DNA of 64,000 nt from the NCBI GenBank assembly GCA_035689115.1, contig DASSMA010000076.1:62001-126000 (forward strand), read 5' to 3'. Below are positions 59,584-64,000 of the stretch, in pieces. This DNA comes from JAHFUS01 sp035689115. GTDB taxonomy: Bacteria; Actinomycetota; Acidimicrobiia; Acidimicrobiales; GCA-2861595. The notes beneath the pieces are model-generated. The model was given only the letters and a program-made list of their open reading frames with translations. It was not told where the DNA came from and did no database searches. How positions within the stretch are numbered: position 1 is the stretch's first letter; the number at the start of each line of letters is the position of its first letter. A program made the position numbers and the translations under genes.

Positions 59584-60549
59584 CTAGCGCGTCGCGACGG
59601 CGACGAAGGCCTGGTCGGCGAAGAGCAGGCGGTCCACGTGCTCGTCCGCCCTCGCCGGCCGCTCGCCGGCGGGCACCGGCGAGTGCCACTCCACCGTCAC
59701 CGTGGCGAACCCCGCCCGCCGGCACAGGTCCACCACCAGGCGGTGGTCGACCGGGCGCACCCGAGTCGGGTCGGCCCACCACGACGACATCGCCGACAGC
59801 GACGAGGGGTTCGCCGCCTCCACGACCAGCAGCCCGCCCGGCCGCAGGGCGCGCGCCGCCCGCTCGACGAGCGACGCCAGGCCGCCGGCATCCAGTCGCT
59901 CGACGGCGCGGCCGGCCAGCACCCCGGCGAGGACGCCCGTACCCCAGCCGGCGCCGGCGCCCGGTTCGGCCGCCCGCGGCTCCAGCCCCCGCGCCGCCAG
60001 GTCGTCGAGGGGGCCGCCGTCGAGCACCAGGACGGGGCCGGCGGCGAACCGCTCGGCCAGCCCCTCGTGGCGGTGGCCGCCGGGCGGCGCCGGCCGGCCG
60101 GTTGCCCGCTCCACCCGCGCCAGCCGGTCGAGAGCGGCCTCCAGGCGCTGCTCCAGCCGGCGCTGGCGCGACTCCAGCACCCCGACGGCCGACCACTGGG
60201 CGCCGAGGGCGGCCCGCACGGCGCCGGCGTACGCCCGGCCCTGGGCGAGGATGCCCTCCACCTGGCGGGTGACCAGCCGGGCCACCGCGTGGTGCACGGC
60301 CCGCTGGCGCCCCCCGCCCAGGTCGATGCGCTCGGAGGCGAAGCGGCCGGCGTCGTCGACGGCGGCGAGGGCGGCGTCCACCTCCTCGCCCGGCCAGCCG
60401 GCGTCGTCCCGCTGGACCACCAGGGCGGCCCACTGGTCGTCGAGCGACTCGGCCAGCCCGGGCGGGTAGTCGCCCCGCGCCCGGCGCTCCTCCACCCGCC
60501 GCCGCAGCTCGGCCTCGACCGCGCCGAGGTCCATCTCCGCCTCGTCCAC
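59584..60549 (-). CDS. Methyltransferase-like protein with helical N-terminus
   Basis: A 321-residue protein. The N-terminal about 150 residues are helical and charged (EAELRRRVEERRARGDYPPG, then LESRQRRLEQRLEAALDRLA, a coiled coil). The C-terminal domain has class I SAM-methyltransferase character (ARALRPGGLLVVEAANPSSL, VVDLCRRAGFATVTVEWHSP), but the expected SAM-binding DxGxGxG motif is replaced by VLVLDGGPLDDLAARG. It may be a degenerate or non-catalytic member. GTG 60547-60549. It is divergent from the coiled-coil gene at 60585 by 35 bases. Confidence 0.78.
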   Translation of the reverse strand: MDEAEMDLGAVEAELRRRVEERRARGDYPPGLAESLDDQWAALVVQRDDAGWPGEEVDAALAAVDDAGRFASERIDLGGGRQRAVHHAVARLVTRQVEGILAQGRAYAGAVRAALGAQWSAVGVLESRQRRLEQRLEAALDRLARVERATGRPAPPGGHRHEGLAERFAAGPVLVLDGGPLDDLAARGLEPRAAEPGAGAGWGTGVLAGVLAGRAVERLDAGGLASLVERAARALRPGGLLVVEAANPSSLSAMSSWWADPTRVRPVDHRLVVDLCRRAGFATVTVEWHSPVPAGERPARADEHVDRLLFADQAFVAVATR

Positions 60550-60584
60550 GTGGGGAATCTAGGAGCCCGCTGTAGATTGCCGCC

Positions 60585-60896
60585 ATGGCCTCGCTGGCAA
60601 AGCGGCTCGTCGCCCCGCTACGCGCCCTGCGGCCCCGCTTCGCCTACGAGGTCGAGTCGGTGGTCGCCCCCCGCTACGCCACCCAGGACGAGGTGGCCGA
60701 GGCGGTGCGCGACATACGCCGCCTGCTGGCCGACCAGCTCGACGGCGACAACGAGGCCACCGCCGTGCTGGGGCGGGAGGTGGCGGCGGTGCGGGCCGGC
60801 AACGAGGCCATCGAGGCGCACCTGGCCGCCCTGTCCGACCGGCTCGACCGCATCGAGGCCCTGCTGCGGGACGCCGGCACCCCCGCCCTGCCCTGA
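60585..60896 (+). CDS. Small coiled-coil protein of the glycan cluster
   Basis: A 103-residue protein: a basic start MASLAKRLVAPLRALRPRF, then EVESVVAPRYATQDEVAEAV, followed by heptad-patterned helices (IRRLLADQLDGDNEATAVLG, NEAIEAHLAALSDRLDRIEA). No catalytic motif. Genes like this often accompany glycosyltransferases and methyltransferase-like proteins in actinobacterial clusters, perhaps as a scaffold; that role is inferred. Its TGA overlaps the proposed CTG start of the large glycosyltransferase, giving a coupled pair. Confidence 0.75.
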   Translation: MASLAKRLVAPLRALRPRFAYEVESVVAPRYATQDEVAEAVRDIRRLLADQLDGDNEATAVLGREVAAVRAGNEAIEAHLAALSDRLDRIEALLRDAGTPALP

Positions 60897-63226
60897 GCCC
60901 GCCCACCGCCCTCCTCGACGTCCAGGCCGTCCAGAGCCGGGCCCACCGCGAGCGGGGCATCGCCCGCTACGTGCTGGAGCTGGCCGGCGCCGTCCACCGC
61001 CGGGAGCCCGCCCGGGTGGGCGCGTTCCTCCTCAACCCCGACCTCACCACGCCGGGATCGATCGAGCCGCTCCTGGCCACCGGCAAGGTGGCCTTCGCCG
61101 ATCAGGTCGACCCGGCCGGTGCCGGCATCCTCCACGTGATGTCGCCCATCGAGTTGGAGGTGCCGCTGGAGCGGCTGTGGCCCGAGGGCGGCGGGTGGCG
61201 GCACCTGCGCCTGGTGGTCACCGTCTTCGACCTCATCCCGGAGGTGTTCCCCGACCGCTACCTGGAGGACCCGGGTCTGCGCCGGCGCTACCGGGCCCGG
61301 CTGGCCCTGGTGCGGGCGGCGGACCACGTGCTCGCCATCTCCCGCGCGACGGCAGACGACGTGGCCGCCCATCTCGGCGTCGAGGGCGACCGCCTCACCG
61401 TGGTGGGCGGGGGCACGGCCGCCCACTTCGTCCCCCCGGCGTCGCGGGAGGCGGCGGCTGCCACCGCCACCGCCCTGGTGCCGGGGCTGCGCCCGCCGTT
61501 CGTGCTGTACACGGGCGGCATCGAGGACCGCAAGAACATCGACCGGCTGCTGGTGGCCTGGTCCACCCTGGCGCCGGAGATCGACCGCCGGCACCAGCTG
61601 GTCATCGCCTGCCGGGTGGGCGCACCGCAGCGGGCCGACCTCGAACGGCGGGCGGCCGAGCTGGGCATCGGCCGGTTCCTCCTCACCGGCTACGTGAGCG
61701 ACCCGGCGCTGGTCGCCCTGTGCCAGTCCACCGAGCTTTTCGTGTTCCCGTCGCTGTACGAGGGCTTCGGCCTCCCGGTGGCGGAGGCCATGGCCTGCGG
61801 CGCCCCCACCATCGCGGCGCGGACGTCCTCCCTCCCCGAGCTGGTGGGCGACGAGGCGCTGTTCGACCCGCTCGACCCCGCCGCCATCGCCGCCGCCATC
61901 GCCCGCGGCCTCACCGATGCCGACCGCCGCCAGGCGCTGCTGGAGGCGGCCCGCCGGCCCCCTCCGTCGTGGGACGCGGTCGCCGCCGCCACCCTCGGCG
62001 CCTACGACGCCGCCCTCGCCGGCCGCCCTTCCCGCCGCCGGGCGGCCGCCCGGCCCCGGCTGGCCGTCGCCTCCCCGTTGCCGCCCGATCCCTCCGGCAT
62101 CGCCCTGTTCACCCACCGGCTGGTCGAGGAGCTGGGGGCCCGCTGCGACGTCGACGTCTTCGTGGAGCGCACCGATCCCGAGCCGCTGGCGCCGGCCGGC
62201 GCCGGCGTGTTCGACGTGGACCGCCTGGAGCGGGTGGCGGCGGCGCGGGGCGGCTACGACCGGGTCGTGTACTGCCTCGGCAACAGCGAGTTCCACGCCG
62301 GCGCCCTGGCCGCCCTGCGCCGGCGGCCCGGGCTGGTGCTGGCCCACGACGTGCGACTCACCGACCTCTACGCCCTGTCGGCGCGGCGGCCGGACGCCGT
62401 CCCCGGCGGCTTCGCCGCCACCCTCCAGCGGCTGTACGGCGGCCGGGTGCCCGCCGACCTCGGGGCGTCGGGCCGGCTCACCGCCGCCGAGGCGTCCTAC
62501 CACGGCGTCCTCATGGCCCGCGAGGTCGTGGGGCTTTCCCAGGGGTTCTGCGTCTTCTCCGACTTCGCCGCCGGCCTCGCCGCCCTCGACGCCGAGCCGG
62601 CCCACGCCGGCCGCATCCGCACGCTTCCGTTCGCCGTCGACCGGGTGGGCCCGGTGCGCGGCGACTGGGCGCTCGGCGGGGACGGGGCCGTCGTCGCCTC
62701 CTTCGGCGTGGTGAACGAGGTCAAGCTCCCCACCACGGTGGTGGAGGCCTTCGCCTTGGTGCTGGCCGACATGCCCGACGCCCGCCTGGCCTTCGTCGGG
62801 CCGTCGTCGGAAGCCGACACCGCCCGGCTGCGGGCCGTCGCCGGCGGGCTCGGGATCGCCGGCCGGGTGGAGATCACCGGCGAGGTGAGCGACGACGAGT
62901 ACGCCGGCTGGCTGGGAAGGGCCGACGTGGCGGTGCAGCTGCGGGCGGTGTCGAACGGCGAGTCGTCGGCCGCTGCCGGCAACTGCCTGGCGTCGGGGAT
63001 CCCGACGGTGGTGAGCGACCTGGGCGCGGCTCGCGCCCTGCCCGGCCAGGCGGTGGCCAAGGTGGCGCCCACCGTGTCCCCGCCCGAGTTGGCGGCCGTG
63101 ATCGTCGCCCTCCTCGGCGACGAGGACCGCCGGCGCCGGATGAGCGCGGCCGCCCTCGCCCACGCCGGCCGCCACACCTTCGCCCGCCTGGCCGAGGACC
63201 TGCTCGCGGTCGCCCTGGGGTCGTAG
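60893..63226 (+). CDS. Two-domain glycosyltransferase (GT4-GT4 fusion), probable CTG start
   Basis: About 777 residues. Domain 1 (about 1-385) carries the family N-terminus LLDVQAVQSRAHRERGIARY, RLVVTVFDLIPEVFPDRYL, FVLYTGGIEDRKNIDRLL and YEGFGLPVAEAMACGAPTI. Domain 2 (about 390-777) starts VASPLPPDPSGIALFTHRLV and has SFGVVNEVKLPTTVVEAF and RAVSNGESSAAAGNCLASGI. The conserved N-terminal motif lies upstream of the first conventional start (GTG 60971). In that frame the only possible initiator after the preceding gene is CTG 60893-60895, overlapping TGA as CTGA. It probably makes a surface polysaccharide. Confidence 0.85.
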   Translation: MSPPTALLDVQAVQSRAHRERGIARYVLELAGAVHRREPARVGAFLLNPDLTTPGSIEPLLATGKVAFADQVDPAGAGILHVMSPIELEVPLERLWPEGGGWRHLRLVVTVFDLIPEVFPDRYLEDPGLRRRYRARLALVRAADHVLAISRATADDVAAHLGVEGDRLTVVGGGTAAHFVPPASREAAAATATALVPGLRPPFVLYTGGIEDRKNIDRLLVAWSTLAPEIDRRHQLVIACRVGAPQRADLERRAAELGIGRFLLTGYVSDPALVALCQSTELFVFPSLYEGFGLPVAEAMACGAPTIAARTSSLPELVGDEALFDPLDPAAIAAAIARGLTDADRRQALLEAARRPPPSWDAVAAATLGAYDAALAGRPSRRRAAARPRLAVASPLPPDPSGIALFTHRLVEELGARCDVDVFVERTDPEPLAPAGAGVFDVDRLERVAAARGGYDRVVYCLGNSEFHAGALAALRRRPGLVLAHDVRLTDLYALSARRPDAVPGGFAATLQRLYGGRVPADLGASGRLTAAEASYHGVLMAREVVGLSQGFCVFSDFAAGLAALDAEPAHAGRIRTLPFAVDRVGPVRGDWALGGDGAVVASFGVVNEVKLPTTVVEAFALVLADMPDARLAFVGPSSEADTARLRAVAGGLGIAGRVEITGEVSDDEYAGWLGRADVAVQLRAVSNGESSAAAGNCLASGIPTVVSDLGAARALPGQAVAKVAPTVSPPELAAVIVALLGDEDRRRRMSAAALAHAGRHTFARLAEDLLAVALGS

Positions 63227-63227
63227 C

Positions 63228-63598
63228 GTGAAGCCCGTGACGGGGGTCGAGGAGCGGGTGCGCTCCATCTGCAGCGCCCTCCCCGGCGTGGAGGAGCGGC
63301 AGAGCCGCGGCTCGCCCGCCTTCTTCGCCGGCCGCCAGTTCGTGATGCTGTGGGCCGGCGGCCACCACGACCACCACTTCCCGCACCTGTGGTGCGCCGC
63401 CCCGCCCGGCGCCCAGGCGGAGCTGGTGGCCACCGAGCCGGACCGGTTCTTCCGCCCGCCCTACGTGGGCCACCGGGGTTGGATCGGCGTGCGCCTGGAC
63501 GGCGACGTCGACTGGGACGAGGTGGCCGGCGTGTGCGAGGAGGCGTTCCGCACCGTCGCCCCCAGCAAGCTCCTCGCCGCCCTCGACGCCGAGCGGTG

Positions 63599-63599
<1 letters not shown>
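63228..63599 (+). CDS. MmcQ/YjbR family protein
   Basis: A 123-residue protein beginning at GTG 63228, one base after the glycosyltransferase stop. Fold hallmarks: VRSICSALPGVEERQSRGSP, AFFAGRQFVMLWAGGHHDHH, RFFRPPYVGHRGWIGVRLDG and VAGVCEEAFRTVAPSKL. YjbR-like proteins have a CyaY-like fold and are often described as DNA-binding, but their function is not established. It is likely in the same transcript as the glycosyltransferase and the ABC ATPase, which starts inside its stop codon. Confidence 0.85.

Positions 63600-64000
<401 letters not shown>

Overview
The window is very GC-rich, gene-dense and bacterial. The codon bias (G/C at almost every third position), frequent GTG starts, a mycothiol-dependent maleylpyruvate-isomerase-type enzyme and many exported proteins ending in a GYWLVASDGG-type repeat all point to a high-GC actinobacterium. 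I think class Acidimicrobiia is most likely, but that is an inference from protein style, not a database result. I see no rRNA, tRNA, CRISPR array, transposase, integrase or prophage. It looks like chromosomal sequence.

Layout. 1-3.6 kb: an ABC transporter (FtsX-type permease, then its ATPase) followed by the start of a membrane protein cut by the left edge. 3.8-4.8 kb: two hypothetical proteins, one secreted, converging on a strong hairpin. 4.9-6.9 kb: a PLP-dependent ornithine/lysine-type decarboxylase overlapping a DMT-family transporter, divergent from a membrane-bound PAS-GGDEF-EAL c-di-GMP protein (7.0-9.9 kb). 10-21 kb: a long minus-strand stretch with two tiny membrane proteins, polyphosphate kinase 2, a double HD-GYP/LuxR regulator, DUF998 and MDMPI-type proteins, a UbiB/ABC1 kinase, an intracellular subtilisin with a small companion, a second FtsX-type permease and a ferredoxin. 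One plus-strand SnoaL-like gene interrupts it. 21.3-27.6 kb: a NarK-like MFS transporter, an ABC-F ATPase, a Dabb protein, a DksA-type zinc finger and a GAF-GAF histidine kinase with an eroded ATPase domain.

27.8-40.5 kb is dominated by the cell surface: an LPKTG-anchored repeat protein, a beta-propeller protein, a three-gene unit (42-aa acidic peptide, lectin-propeller/cysteine-protease fusion, unknown protein), a PRC-barrel/DUF2382 pair, a secreted GGND-repeat protein and an exported atypical subtilisin. 40.7-49 kb: a heterodimeric ABC exporter, an amidohydrolase, an HtrA-like protease and an MMPL/RND transporter. 49-51 kb: MsrA, a DUF1003 protein and two translationally coupled micro-membrane proteins. 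51-57.3 kb: a SpoIID-type protein, a PGRP amidase and an FG-GAP protein. These three and the exported subtilisin at 37.6 kb each end in exactly six copies of a 42-residue repeat. 57.3-63.2 kb: a glycan cluster of three glycosyltransferase genes, a methyltransferase-like protein and a coiled-coil protein. It is followed by a YjbR-like protein and an ABC-2-type ATPase that runs off the right edge.

The parts most worth following up are the six-unit repeat shared by four unrelated exported proteins, the micro-peptide/lectin-protease operon, two families of intergenic palindromes (one almost identical at two loci 34 kb apart, the other repeatedly at convergent gene ends), and two genes whose reading frames seem to need a CTG start inside a CTGA stop/start overlap.
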